A stretch of DNA of 55,651 bases from JACDDK01 sp038198445 (GCA_038198445.1 JBBPZZ010000139.1:1-55651); one strand, 5' to 3'. Positions 1-8,319 are shown, counted from the first letter of the stretch. The notes: generated by a model from the sequence alone, not told the origin. A program made the numbers and translations.

Positions 1-38
1 CGCGTGTCCGCGTACTCCTTTAAACGGGTCAGGATCAC
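1..38 (-). CDS. cas8c: Cas8c/Csd1, N-terminal fragment (type I-C Cascade large subunit)
   Basis: Only the first 13 codons are inside the window; they read MILTRLKEYADTR, the usual opening of Cas8c/Csd1 proteins. The GTG start overlaps the TGA stop of cas5 (GTGA), which is the tight coupling normal in type I-C operons. In the family, Cas8c recognises the PAM and is the large subunit of the surveillance complex. Identity rests on these few residues plus gene order cas3-cas5-cas8c. The rest of the operon (cas7, cas4, cas1, cas2 and the array) would be expected beyond the left edge. Confidence 0.75.
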   Translation of the reverse strand, partial: MILTRLKEYADT

Positions 39-733
39 GGCTCTCTCCTCTCGTATAGTTCCGGCGGCACCTTCAGAACCCCGCGTTCGAGGCGCGCTGG
101 AAAGAACCTCGGCTGGGCGTTTCCCTTGACGATCTCTCTACCATCGCCACCACCGTGTCCGATGTACTGAATTTCGCCACCCGGCGCGGCTTCGTAGTCG
201 AGGTCGAAGAGCATCAGGCCGAGTTCGTCCGTGAGGTCCACGGGCCGCTCGTCACCCTCGGGCGGGGCGAAGAACGCGCTGAACTCGCGCGTGCCGAGAT
301 ACGGTTGCGTGAAGCACTGGCCGCGCTTGACGCGCCGACGGAACTGGTCGCGGTATTTGGCTGGATGGTCGTTCGCGTGCGGCTTGAGTACGATGTCCGC
401 CCGGATCACATAGGACACGTCGCGCAGACAGAGGGTGTGGCGCTGGGCGCGGTCCTCGTCGGCGTAGTAAGGGTTACCGCTACGTGCCCTGCTCGTGGTC
501 TGAACACTGTTCATCTCGTTACGGAGTATGGAGAAGCGGCGTATCGGGTTTAGGACAGCTATCTCGCGCACCCGCCACTCCATCTCGGGCTTCCAGAAGA
601 TCGCCTCCAGCACTCCCCTCGCGGCGCTCGGCGTCATCACCTCGTAAGTCACGCGCTCCGTACCAAACTCCGGGCGTGTAAAACAGGCCAAATCGCCCCA
701 CACCTTTACCTCAAGCGGCGGGTCCATGCTCAA
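35..733 (-). CDS. cas5c: Cas5c (Cas5d), type I-C CRISPR RNA endonuclease/Cascade subunit
   Basis: A 232-residue RAMP protein. The opening VKVWGDLACFTRPEF, the MTPSAARGVLEAIFWKP block and the C-rich RGQCFTQPYLGTREF block are hallmarks of the I-C Cas5 family, which replaces Cas6 as the pre-crRNA processing nuclease and caps the crRNA 5-prime handle. The glycine-rich RAMP loop is not sharply visible. Residues aligned by eye to the catalytic Tyr46/Lys116/His117 of the Bacillus halodurans enzyme are Phe46, Lys126 and Tyr127 here. The start is TTG, placed about 7 nt after a GGGAGGAG ribosome site; an ATG two codons later is an alternative. It follows cas3 by 21 bp and overlaps cas8c. Confidence 0.93.
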   Translation of the reverse strand: MSMDPPLEVKVWGDLACFTRPEFGTERVTYEVMTPSAARGVLEAIFWKPEMEWRVREIAVLNPIRRFSILRNEMNSVQTTSRARSGNPYYADEDRAQRHTLCLRDVSYVIRADIVLKPHANDHPAKYRDQFRRRVKRGQCFTQPYLGTREFSAFFAPPEGDERPVDLTDELGLMLFDLDYEAAPGGEIQYIGHGGGDGREIVKGNAQPRFFPARLERGVLKVPPELYERREP

Positions 734-754
734 ATGCTCTCCTCCCTTGTCCGT

Positions 755-2758
755 TTAATGTACGAGGTCCGCAGGATCGTATCTTGCGGCGGAGATACCG
801 CGTAGCTTGTCGTAGCTCCCGATCCAGAGCCTCACACCCTCCGCCAACTCTTCGGTCGAACTCTCGAATTGGCTCAACTCTCGGCTCCGAAGCCCGACGA
901 CGTAGGGTTGCAGCCTGCGGTGGTCGCCGGGAAGCAGGATGCCCATGCCGCGTATCCGATTCAGCATCCGCACCCGTTCCCGCTCCCGCTTCTCGTCCTT
1001 CTCCGCGTATTGGACGATCACGGGCGTGGTGTCGTCCTCGATCATGCGAAACTTCCTGGCGACTTCGGGATAGTCGCACCTCTCACGTAACTCCTGAATA
1101 CCCTCCTTATCCGTGGATACGACCTGATAGAGCTGCGAGAAGTATTTGCGGAAGATCTCCGGATCATGCAAGTCGGGATGCTGCTTCAATAGGACTTTCG
1201 TCTGCTCGAAGGCCGAAGCGTACTCCCCCGGCGGTATGCGGCCCTCTTCGGGACTGAAGACGAAGACCCGCCCACCTTCCAGCATACTGCCCTCGCGGTT
1301 ACAGCGGCCCGCAGCCTGCACGATCCTGTCGAGCGGCCCCAACGCGCGAAACACGACCGGGAAGTCCAGGTCCACACCCGCCTCCACCACCTGCGTGGAG
1401 ACGAGTACGCAAGGCTCTTTCGCGTGAAGCCTGCGCCGCACTTCCTCAAGCACGTCCCGGCGGTGCGCCCCGCACAACAAAGTCGAGAGGTGAAACAGCC
1501 CTGAACGCTCATCCCCGATGGCGTCCAAAGCGGCGAGCGCGTCCTTACGGGCGTTCAGGACAATTAAGGCGCTACCACGTTCTGCTTCCTCTACAACGCG
1601 CCCGGCAAGCGTCTCCCATGACCACTCTTTCTCCGGTATCTCGTAGCTCACGCGCCGAAGACTCTGGAAGTGATGCGCGGCCCTCTCACGCGACACGATG
1701 TCCCGTACTTCCTCGAACCCTTCGAGGTACGGAGTGCTTCCGTCTAGCGCGGGTTGGGTCGCGGTGCATAGCACGACGCTTGCTCCGTAACGCCGCACCA
1801 ACTCGCCGAGCACGCTGACTATTGGGGCCAGCAGACCCGCCGGTAGGGTCTGTACCTCATCCAGCACTATTACGCTGCGCGCGATGTTGTGCAGCTTGCG
1901 GCAACGGCTCGTGCGGTTGGCGAAGAGGCTCTGGAATAGCTGCACGGTGGTCGTCACTACCAGAGGCGCATCCCAATTCTGGGTGGCGAGACGTAAACGC
2001 ACCCGCCGCTCGCGCAGGTCCTCGGCCTCTGCGGGCTCCCCAACGAAACCTTCGCGCTCGCGGCTCGTTCGTACCGCGCTGTGGTGTTCCAGCACGGCCT
2101 CATCTCCGAAGATATTTCTGTAGACCTCGGCTGTCTGCGTGATGATGCTGGTATAGGGAGCGGCGACTATGACGCGGTCCATCCCGTGCTCGACGGCGTG
2201 CCGCAGCGCGAACGCCATACCGCTCCGAGTCTTGCCGCCGCCGGTCGGCACGCTGAGCCGATAAATTCCCGGCGTCCTCCGCGACGCGCTCACGCACGCC
2301 TCGTAGACCTCGGATCTCACACGGTTTACGGGCGTCGTGTCCGCCACCTCGGAGAAGTGGGATGCTTGATCCCGCTTAAAGACCTCCCACATCTCCGCAA
2401 CGGTGGGACTCCGCTGCCCACGAGCGTCGGCCTTTTCGGGATCGAAGTGCGCCTCGGTGTCCACGAAGTCCGCGTCCACCAGCGCGGAGAACAGCATCCG
2501 TAGCAAGAATTCGTATTGAAGCCTGTCGCGGGGCGGGTCTTCGAGTAGCGTCGCCGGATCCTCCGGCGAACCGAAACCCGACAAATTCTCCCGCGCCAGC
2601 CGCAATATTTCTTCATAGACACCGTCTGGAGCCAAATCTTCCATCCGCTGCTTTATCTGCTCGGTCTCTTGAAGCCCGGCGTGGTGTCCGCAGATAATCT
2701 GCATTAACGGCGGATACGCGCCTCTAGCAAACTTACCGCCAAAAGCCGCATGCGGCAC
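755..2758 (-). CDS. cas3: Cas3 helicase part (with second half of the HD domain), separated from its N-terminus by a frame change
   Basis: Superfamily 2 helicase of a type I CRISPR system, which unwinds and degrades target DNA after Cascade binding. Visible are Walker A PTGGGKT (about 171-177), the DEVQ box (about 300), the TAT motif III (about 332) and QAAGRCNREG motif VI. The first 30 residues (MPHAAFGGKF, then ICGHHAGL) are not a natural protein start: they continue the HD nuclease domain, whose first half (HLECT, WHDIGKF) lies in the neighbouring ORF in another frame. The GTG used as start has no spaced ribosome site (AAGGGA abuts it). Joined, the two parts give about 745 residues, normal for Cas3. 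Either the gene is broken, the sequence has a one-base error, or two chains are made. Confidence 0.9.
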   Translation of the reverse strand: MPHAAFGGKFARGAYPPLMQIICGHHAGLQETEQIKQRMEDLAPDGVYEEILRLARENLSGFGSPEDPATLLEDPPRDRLQYEFLLRMLFSALVDADFVDTEAHFDPEKADARGQRSPTVAEMWEVFKRDQASHFSEVADTTPVNRVRSEVYEACVSASRRTPGIYRLSVPTGGGKTRSGMAFALRHAVEHGMDRVIVAAPYTSIITQTAEVYRNIFGDEAVLEHHSAVRTSREREGFVGEPAEAEDLRERRVRLRLATQNWDAPLVVTTTVQLFQSLFANRTSRCRKLHNIARSVIVLDEVQTLPAGLLAPIVSVLGELVRRYGASVVLCTATQPALDGSTPYLEGFEEVRDIVSRERAAHHFQSLRRVSYEIPEKEWSWETLAGRVVEEAERGSALIVLNARKDALAALDAIGDERSGLFHLSTLLCGAHRRDVLEEVRRRLHAKEPCVLVSTQVVEAGVDLDFPVVFRALGPLDRIVQAAGRCNREGSMLEGGRVFVFSPEEGRIPPGEYASAFEQTKVLLKQHPDLHDPEIFRKYFSQLYQVVSTDKEGIQELRERCDYPEVARKFRMIEDDTTPVIVQYAEKDEKRERERVRMLNRIRGMGILLPGDHRRLQPYVVGLRSRELSQFESSTEELAEGVRLWIGSYDKLRGISAARYDPADLVH

Positions 2759-2996
2759 TCCCTTCGGCGGCGGCGGGCTCTCCCGCGTCCGCCGCTCTCT
2801 CGCAACGCCTCAGATAGCCCTGAAACTCCGGGTTGAACTTCCCGATGTCGTGCCATAACCCGGCGAGCCGCGCCACTTCGCCAGCGCCAAACTTCGCACC
2901 CTTCTCACCCGCCGCCTTAGAAGTGCATTCCAGGTGCTCTATAAGGTCATGCCAGGGACCGCCGTTACTCGGCGTATGCGCGTAGAACCGCTCCAT
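2733..2996 (-). CDS. cas3: Cas3 N-terminal HD fragment
   Basis: An 87-residue ORF whose first about 77 residues match the N-terminus of Cas3: the HDLIEHLECTS segment and LAGLWHDIGKFNPEFQGYL hold the first metal-ligand histidines and the HD pair. It then runs out of frame (SAACGFWR) into a TAA. Removing one base near GAAGGGAGTGCC, about position 2759, would join it to the helicase ORF as AEG-VPHAAFGG. The ATG start is convincing because MERFYAHT is the usual Cas3 opening. This is the first gene of the cas operon on this strand; the region upstream holds a perfect hairpin. Confidence 0.85.
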   Translation of the reverse strand: MERFYAHTPSNGGPWHDLIEHLECTSKAAGEKGAKFGAGEVARLAGLWHDIGKFNPEFQGYLRRCERAADAGEPAAAEGSAACGFWR

Positions 2997-3317
2997 GATC
3001 CTCCCATCCTAATCCAACCTTCATAATAACCACACTCCATTGACCGCCGCAATCGTGCGTCCGTTCCGCAGGAACGGACGCGACACTTCTTGTCTTTGGG
3101 CGTAGGCACTGCTCACATGTTCCAATCCTCGTGCCACCTGAGTCACACGCTAGCTCCCAGCATACCACAATTTTGTAGGTACTTAGCACATAAACTTGAT
3201 AATCTGGACGTTCAACTCTATGATTACGAAATGAGTCGTTCCGCGACAGACACCAAGAGGCGACTTGAGAGCGTTCTCGCAGTGAGGTTCCACGGGTGAA
3301 AGTACGGATTTTAGCGG
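2997..3317. other. Intergenic region upstream of the cas operon
   Basis: This 321-bp region is noticeably more AT-rich than its surroundings. It separates the leftward cas operon from a rightward small-gene pair and must hold both promoters. It contains one perfect inverted repeat (listed separately). On the minus strand a TTGAAC is followed after 17 bp by TATGTG near 3200, a weak promoter candidate. A 69-codon plus-strand ORF lies here but has no ribosome site or recognisable composition, so it was not called. No CRISPR repeats are present. Confidence 0.5.
3057..3081. repeat. Perfect 11-bp inverted repeat (hairpin) upstream of cas3
   Basis: Two perfect arms, GCGTCCGTTCC and GGAACGGACGC, flank a GCA loop. 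No T-run follows on either strand, so it does not look like an intrinsic terminator. It lies about 60 bp upstream of the cas3 start, in the 5-prime leader or promoter zone of the cas operon. It could be an operator for a dimeric regulator or a structured leader; the sequence alone does not decide. Confidence 0.8.
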
Positions 3318-3701
3318 GTGAGTGATCGGGGTCCCGAAACTCCTGCCGTGGAATGGTTCGCCGACGGGATCATTGAGGAGCGAAAATTGGATGAATACCT
3401 GCTGTCCTCAACGCACCCTATCGGCAAGCACAAGTCAAGGCTGTGGCGGAGCGTATTCGGTGTTCACGAAGGCGACGGTAAACTCTTGGAGCGGCTTCTG
3501 CGCGAGCAACTCACGCAGGCGCTGCCCAGAGAGCGGCCATCGAAGGTGGTGGGCAACCCGAAACGTATAGTGCGTGAATGGGAGCTCGTCATCCCCCGTT
3601 TTCGTGGCCCGAACGGTAACGAGGGATCCGTCATTACAGGGTGGTCCTTCGACCCTCTGAACGAGCGTCCGCATCTTTCGACGGCCTATCCACTAGCCTG
3701 A
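3318..3701 (+). CDS. DUF6883-like small protein
   Basis: A 127-residue protein with the pattern of the DUF6883 family: LDEYLLSSTHPIGKHKSRLWRS in the N-terminal half, then a W-x-F-DP..ERPHLSTAYPL tail. Function is unknown; related domains occur alone and at the C-terminus of larger, sometimes toxin-like proteins (from memory). The GTG at 3318 gives the longest reading but has no clear ribosome site; the internal GTG at 3348 is possible. It is 38 bp upstream of the DUF4926-like gene on the same strand, a pairing often seen. The family call is by eye, and the biological role is not shown. Confidence 0.6.
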   Translation: MSDRGPETPAVEWFADGIIEERKLDEYLLSSTHPIGKHKSRLWRSVFGVHEGDGKLLERLLREQLTQALPRERPSKVVGNPKRIVREWELVIPRFRGPNGNEGSVITGWSFDPLNERPHLSTAYPLA

Positions 3702-3726
3702 AAACTCCATCGTCTCGACATGACGT

Positions 3727-3732
3727 TATAAT
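3727..3732 (+). promoter_or_regulatory. Minus-10 hexamer TATAAT directly before the DUF4926-like gene
   Basis: A perfect TATAAT ends 7 nt before the ATG at 3740. Transcription would be expected to start at or next to the start codon, giving a leaderless mRNA, which is common in actinobacteria. No good minus-35 is seen and no ribosome site precedes the ATG. Confidence 0.4.
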
Positions 3733-3739
3733 TCGTGGC

Positions 3740-3979
3740 ATGACACCGAAGACGCACATTACTTACCGGGCGCTAGATCTCGTACCCATCCCGGAAGACG
3801 TCCCGGAGATCGACGTCGAGGCCGGAGATCTCGGGACCGTGGACTTCGTATACGACGAGGGTCGTGGTCTGCACGTCGAGATCGCTCGTGAGGATGGCAC
3901 TACGGCGGGTTTCGTCCAGCTAGAGTTCGACGGCGAAAACTCGTGGCATGTCGTAGCCTACTCACCGTTCGGTTCCTAA
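3740..3979 (+). CDS. DUF4926-like small protein
   Basis: A 79-residue acidic protein. The core PEDVPEIDVEAGDLGTVDFVY and the later VEIAREDGTTAGFVQLEF fit the DUF4926 family, a small SH3-like fold often encoded beside DUF6883 proteins. The ATG at 3740 is preferred because the family starts with the LDLVPIPED-type strand; the frame stays open upstream but without a start that has a ribosome site. The gene ends 16 bp from the end of dnaE, which runs the other way. Role unknown; an immunity or antitoxin role is only a guess from the pairing. Confidence 0.6.
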   Translation: MTPKTHITYRALDLVPIPEDVPEIDVEAGDLGTVDFVYDEGRGLHVEIAREDGTTAGFVQLEFDGENSWHVVAYSPFGS

Positions 3980-3995
3980 CAACCCTGGAAACATC

Positions 3996-6900
3996 CTACG
4001 AGACCTGCTCCATTTCCGATTCGATGGGTGCGGTAGCAGGACGAGCGTAATACAGACACTTGGGGCCGAGGATCTGCTTTAGCTCCGCGTGCAAGTCGGA
4101 GCAGTCTTCGACCGCCGAGATCCTCTCCTCCAAACCGTCGTTACTCGCCACGAGAGACAATGGGCTCTCTCCCGGATGCCGCTCCAGCACAGCGAACGCT
4201 TCGTCCGTCGCCTCCCGCGAGAGCCCGACGAACACTCCGGCGTCGAGGAAGAGCGGGTCCGGGCCGGGCTCCAGGTGCAGTTCTTCGATCTCCAGCGCGA
4301 TGACGCGCGGGATGCCTTCTTTCATCTCCATCCGGCCCTTGATCTTCAGGACGGCGTCTTCCCGAACACACCCGGCGCACTTGGCGTAGACCCTGGGGAA
4401 TACCATGATCTCCGCGAGTCCGCGCGTATCGTCCAGTTGGAGCATCGCCATCATGTCGCCCTTGCGGGTCGTGTTGATACGCACGCTCGTCGCCAGCCCT
4501 CCGACCCAGACAACCGCTCCGTCCCGATGACCGTCAAGCTCCGAGACGGTCGTGTCCGTGTGCTTCTTGAGCTTGTGTAGGACCGGGCGCAACGGGTGGT
4601 CCGAGACGTAGAGACCCAGGGTCTCCTTCTCCCATTCCCGGCTCTCGCGGGGGTCTCCCTCGATAGCCGGGATCTCCGGCCGCGCGGGCGCGAGTTCCGC
4701 GGCGTCGAACATGGAGACCTGGTCGTCGTTGGCGTCCTTTAGAAGCCGAGCGGCCTGCTCCACGGCCTGCGCGTGGACCGCGAGCATCGCCGCGCGCGAC
4801 GGACCCAGGTTGTCGAAGGCGCCGCACTTTATGAGGGATTCGAGCGTGCGCTTGTTGTAGGTCTTCGCGTCCACCCGCTCGCAGAAGTCGAAGATGTCCT
4901 CGAACTGCCCCTCCTCCCTCGCCGCGATGATGGAGTCAACGCACGAGCCCCCGACGTTCTTGACCGCCGAGAGGCCGAACCGGATGGTCTCCCCCACCAC
5001 CGTGAAGCGGAGTCCGCTCTCGTTCACGTCCGGGGGCAGCACCTGTATCTTCATGGCCCGCGCCTCCGCGACGTACTGCGGCACCCGGTCCTTGGTGTTC
5101 ATAACGCTGCTCATGAGCGCCGCCATGTACGCCTCCGGGTAGTGCGCCTTGAGGTACGCCGTCTGGAACGCGAGGAACGAGTAGCAGGCGCTGTGACTCT
5201 TGTTGAACGAGTAGCCGCCCGCCTTTTCCATCCAGTTCCACAGTTCTTCCGCGACATCGGTCGGGACGTCGTTGGACGCGCAGCCCTCCATGAACTTGTC
5301 CTTGAGGGTGGCAAGCATCGCGGCGTTCTTCTTGCCGATGGCTTTCCGCAGCGTGTCGGCCTCGCCGGGGGTGAATCCACCCAGAGTCTTGGAGATCTCC
5401 ATGAGTTGCTCCTGGTAGGCCGCGACGCCATACGTTGGCTCCAGGATCGGCTTTATGCGCTCGTCCGGGTACTTCACGCTCTCCGGGTCGTGCTTGCCGC
5501 GCTTGAAATTTGGGATGTAGTCCATCGGTCCCGGCCGGTACAGGGCGTTGAGGGCGACGAGGTCGTCGAAGCGGTCGGGCCGCACCTCCTGGAGCATCCG
5601 CTGCATCCCGCTTGACTCGAACTGGAACACCCCGAACGTGTCGCCCCGCGCGAACATCTTCAGCGTCTTCTCGTCGTCCAGCGGAATCGTGCGGATGTCC
5701 ACCTCTTCGCCCGTTGTCTGGCGGATCGTGGAAAGGGCCTCCTCGATGACATCCAGGTTACGCAGGCCGAGGAAGTCTACTTTGAGGAGACCCAATGCTT
5801 CTACGTCGCTCATCGGGTGTTGGACCATAACGGAGAGTTGTTCCTCTTGCTCTCCCACCAGGGGATCGCTCTTAACGTTCGCCTTCTTCACCATCTGAAG
5901 CGGCACGATGTCCGTGAGACGCTCCTCGGAGATGACGACCCCGGCGGCGTGCGTCCCGGCGTGGCGGGCGAAGCCCTCTATCTCGAAGGCGGTATCGAGG
6001 ACCTGTTTGGCGGACTCGTTCTGCTGGACGAACTGGATGATGTCCCGCGCCGCCCCCGGATGCTTCTCGCCCGCGACGTACCCATCCTCACCGGGCGCCA
6101 GGATGTCCCTTAGCGTGGTGCCGACCGGCTTGTCCGGGATGAACTTGGCGAGCTTGTCGGTGTCGGAGTAAGGGTATTGGTAGATGCGGCCGGAGTCACG
6201 GATGGCGGCCTTCGCGCCGATGGTGCCGAAGGTGATGATCTGGGCCACGTGCTCGTACCCGCCGTACTTGTCCGTGACGTAGCGCATCACCTCCCCGCGC
6301 CCCGACACCGAGAAGTCTATGTCCACGTCCGGCATGTTGATCCGGTCCGGGTTCAAAAACCTCTCGAAGAGCAGCGAGTAGTGAAGCGGGTCGAGGTCGG
6401 TGATCTCAAGCGCGTAGGCCACTATAGAGCCCGCCGCCGAACCGCGTCCGGGACCCACGGCGATCTTCTGGTCCTTCGCGTACTTGACGAAGTCCCACAC
6501 GATGAGGAAGTAGTCCGCGAACCCCATCTTCCCGATGGTCCCAAGCTCGAACTCCAGCCGCTGCCGCACCTCCGGCGACTTCGCCCGCTCCCCGTACCGC
6601 TTCGCAAGCCCCCGCTCGCACTGCTCCCTCAAGTACGCGTCCGCCGTGTATCCCTCGGGCTTCGGGAAGTTCGGCAACCTCGTCTTGCCGAGCTCTATCC
6701 CCACGTCCTCCACGGACTCGACTACCTTGATCGTGTTCTCCAGAGCCTCGGGATGGTCCGGGAAGATGCGCTCCATCTCGTCCACCGTCTTGACGTAGAA
6801 CTCCTCGCCGGAGAACTTCATCCGGTTAGGGTCGTTGTAGAACTTGCCCGTCCCTATGCACAGCAGAACGTCGTGCATCTTCGCGTCGTTGCGCGTCGTG

Positions 6901-7514
6901 TAGTGCGAGTCGTTGGCGGCGACGAGCGGTATGCCCGTGTCCTTATGGAGCTTGAGCAGGCCCTCGTTGACGCGCCGCTGCTCGGGGATGCCGTGGTCCT
7001 GCATCTCCAGGTAGACGGCGTCGAAGATCTCCCCGTACTCCATCAAGAGCTTCCGCGCCTCGTCGGGCCGGCCTTCGAGTATCCTGGTCGGCACCTCGGC
7101 GGAGAGACACCCGGAGAGACAGATGATGCCCTTGCCGTGCTTGCGGAGCATCTCCATGTCCACGCGCGGCTTGTAGTAGAAACCTTCGAGGTATCCCGCC
7201 GTCGAGAGCTTCATGAGGTTCTTGTAGCCCTCGGCCGTGCGCGCCATGAGCGTCAGATGGTAGTAAGGCGCGCGGCTCCGGTCGTGGCGGTCGGCGCAGA
7301 CGTAGACTTCGCAGCCCATCAGGGGCTTTATGCCGGCGGCTTTCGCCTCCTTGTAGAACTTGACCGCGCCGTACATCACGCCGTGGTCGGTGAGCGCGAG
7401 GCCGGGCATGTTCTGGTCCTTGGCGAAGGCGACGAGGTCCTTGATGCGGCTCGCCCCGTCGAGCATCGAATACTCCGAGTGGCAGTGCAGATGCGCGAAA
7501 GGCGTGACCGTCAA
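3996..7514 (-). CDS. dnaE: DNA polymerase III alpha subunit
   Basis: Replicative polymerase, 1172 residues, the normal size of DnaE1. The N-terminal PHP domain opens FAHLHCHSEYSMLDG, the polymerase core carries the catalytic aspartates in MPDVDIDFS (roughly residue 400) followed by the NKSHSACYS block, and the C-terminal third includes an OB-fold (VWVGGLATSVRINTTRKGD). The start is TTG (M-T-V-T-P-F), because GGAGGAGGGAG lies just upstream; the frame runs on a further 53 codons but that part is not DnaE-like. A promoter with TSS near 7598 fits an 84-nt leader. It is monocistronic and convergent with the DUF4926-like gene. Confidence 0.97.
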   Translation of the reverse strand: MTVTPFAHLHCHSEYSMLDGASRIKDLVAFAKDQNMPGLALTDHGVMYGAVKFYKEAKAAGIKPLMGCEVYVCADRHDRSRAPYYHLTLMARTAEGYKNLMKLSTAGYLEGFYYKPRVDMEMLRKHGKGIICLSGCLSAEVPTRILEGRPDEARKLLMEYGEIFDAVYLEMQDHGIPEQRRVNEGLLKLHKDTGIPLVAANDSHYTTRNDAKMHDVLLCIGTGKFYNDPNRMKFSGEEFYVKTVDEMERIFPDHPEALENTIKVVESVEDVGIELGKTRLPNFPKPEGYTADAYLREQCERGLAKRYGERAKSPEVRQRLEFELGTIGKMGFADYFLIVWDFVKYAKDQKIAVGPGRGSAAGSIVAYALEITDLDPLHYSLLFERFLNPDRINMPDVDIDFSVSGRGEVMRYVTDKYGGYEHVAQIITFGTIGAKAAIRDSGRIYQYPYSDTDKLAKFIPDKPVGTTLRDILAPGEDGYVAGEKHPGAARDIIQFVQQNESAKQVLDTAFEIEGFARHAGTHAAGVVISEERLTDIVPLQMVKKANVKSDPLVGEQEEQLSVMVQHPMSDVEALGLLKVDFLGLRNLDVIEEALSTIRQTTGEEVDIRTIPLDDEKTLKMFARGDTFGVFQFESSGMQRMLQEVRPDRFDDLVALNALYRPGPMDYIPNFKRGKHDPESVKYPDERIKPILEPTYGVAAYQEQLMEISKTLGGFTPGEADTLRKAIGKKNAAMLATLKDKFMEGCASNDVPTDVAEELWNWMEKAGGYSFNKSHSACYSFLAFQTAYLKAHYPEAYMAALMSSVMNTKDRVPQYVAEARAMKIQVLPPDVNESGLRFTVVGETIRFGLSAVKNVGGSCVDSIIAAREEGQFEDIFDFCERVDAKTYNKRTLESLIKCGAFDNLGPSRAAMLAVHAQAVEQAARLLKDANDDQVSMFDAAELAPARPEIPAIEGDPRESREWEKETLGLYVSDHPLRPVLHKLKKHTDTTVSELDGHRDGAVVWVGGLATSVRINTTRKGDMMAMLQLDDTRGLAEIMVFPRVYAKCAGCVREDAVLKIKGRMEMKEGIPRVIALEIEELHLEPGPDPLFLDAGVFVGLSREATDEAFAVLERHPGESPLSLVASNDGLEERISAVEDCSDLHAELKQILGPKCLYYARPATAPIESEMEQVS

Positions 7515-7604
7515 ACTCCCTCCTCCAGATCTCCGGGGCTCCGGCGGCGCTCGTGAAGAACGCCGCCTGTCGCCTGTTCTCCCTATCCAACGTGGATGAG
7601 AGCT

Positions 7605-7634
7605 ACTATACGAGATGGGGATACAGGTTGTCCA
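7605..7634 (-). promoter_or_regulatory. Predicted dnaE promoter
   Basis: On the minus strand a TGGACA minus-35 (5 of 6 consensus bases) is separated by 18 bp from a TATAGT minus-10 (5 of 6). Predicted transcription starts near 7598, 84 nt upstream of the dnaE TTG codon. Confidence 0.6.
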
Positions 7635-7711
7635 GGGTACCTCGACCATAAGTTGAGGCACGATTTGCAGCACTTTTCAGTCACAAAATGCGTCGAGAAA
7701 GCTGAAGAAGG

Positions 7712-7975
7712 CTATTCTTCGGGATCGTTTTCGTCGCCGCTCCAGAGGATCCAGTTAAGGGCGATCTGGGCGGAAAGCACCGCGAACAGCAGTGCGAAGG
7801 CTCCGTTTTGAAGTTGATGGAGCCAGGCGGTATAGACGACGAGGGCCGAGGAGATCAGGAGCGCCGCGAGGACGAAGACGAGGGTGATGCTGAGTACGGC
7901 CCCGCGCAGGGCGCGACGGATCAGGCTATCCGGGCGGTGCGGTTGGGGCTGGGCCGTGCTCGGGGACAATATCAA
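7712..7975 (-). CDS. Small two-helix membrane protein
   Basis: An 87-residue protein with two hydrophobic segments (about 30-51 and 57-76) and an acidic tail (GDENDPEE). The TTG start overlaps the TGA stop of the FmdB gene (TTGA), which suggests translational coupling and co-transcription. No family was recognised. Small membrane proteins like this are commonly left as hypothetical. Confidence 0.6.
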   Translation of the reverse strand: MILSPSTAQPQPHRPDSLIRRALRGAVLSITLVFVLAALLISSALVVYTAWLHQLQNGAFALLFAVLSAQIALNWILWSGDENDPEE

Positions 7976-8280
7976 TCCTTCTTAGCCGTCGAACTCCCGG
8001 ACTTGGACGAACTCTTTTCTGTAGAGCTTTTCTCCGCCGGGGCGGACTTCTCGCCGCCCTCTCCGTTCTTGGCGGCGGGTTCGGTCTTTGTGGCGCCGCC
8101 GTTCTTATTTTTATAATCGGTGGAGTAGAAGCCGGACCCCTTGAAAGATATACCCACCGGCTGGAGTACCTTGCGAACCGACGCGCCGCATTCGACGCAC
8201 TCGGTCAGGGGGTCTTCGGACATCTTCTGCAGAACATCGAAGACATGTCCATTCTCGCACTTGTACTCGTAGATCGGCAT
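7972..8280 (-). CDS. FmdB-family zinc-ribbon protein
   Basis: A 102-residue protein. Residues 1-45 form the FmdB/CxxC_CxxC_SSSS zinc ribbon (MPIYEYKCENGH, then CVECGASVRKVLQP), followed by FKGSGFYSTDYK and a low-complexity Ser/Lys/Glu tail of about 45 residues that is probably disordered. FmdB was named as a putative regulator of formamidase in Methylophilus; the role in most bacteria is unknown. A ribosome site (CTGGAGG) and a TATAAT about 35 bp upstream support the ATG start. Confidence 0.88.
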   Translation of the reverse strand: MPIYEYKCENGHVFDVLQKMSEDPLTECVECGASVRKVLQPVGISFKGSGFYSTDYKNKNGGATKTEPAAKNGEGGEKSAPAEKSSTEKSSSKSGSSTAKKD

Positions 8281-8313
8281 TCAGCCTCCAGTTTGAAAAC
8301 CCGCAACCCGTAA

Positions 8314-8319
8314 ATTATA
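8314..8319 (-). promoter_or_regulatory. Minus-10 TATAAT for the fmdB-like gene
   Basis: A perfect TATAAT on the minus strand lies 33 bp upstream of the start codon; TSS would be near 8307. No strong minus-35 is seen at 16-18 bp. Confidence 0.45.

Noticed and set aside
2733..2760. Programmed ribosomal frameshift in cas3
   Set aside because: No slippery sequence with downstream stop and no upstream stimulator is seen; a one-base difference or mutation is simpler.
3090..3299. 69-codon ORF in the cas upstream region
   Set aside because: No ribosome site, unlike the codon use of neighbours, and it covers the likely promoters.
1..3300. CRISPR array
   Set aside because: No repeated 30-37 bp units with spacers are present in the window; the array would be expected beyond the left edge.
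6177..7556. 459-codon ORF opposite dnaE
   Set aside because: Antisense shadow in the third-codon-position GC pattern of dnaE; no start with ribosome site, no family.
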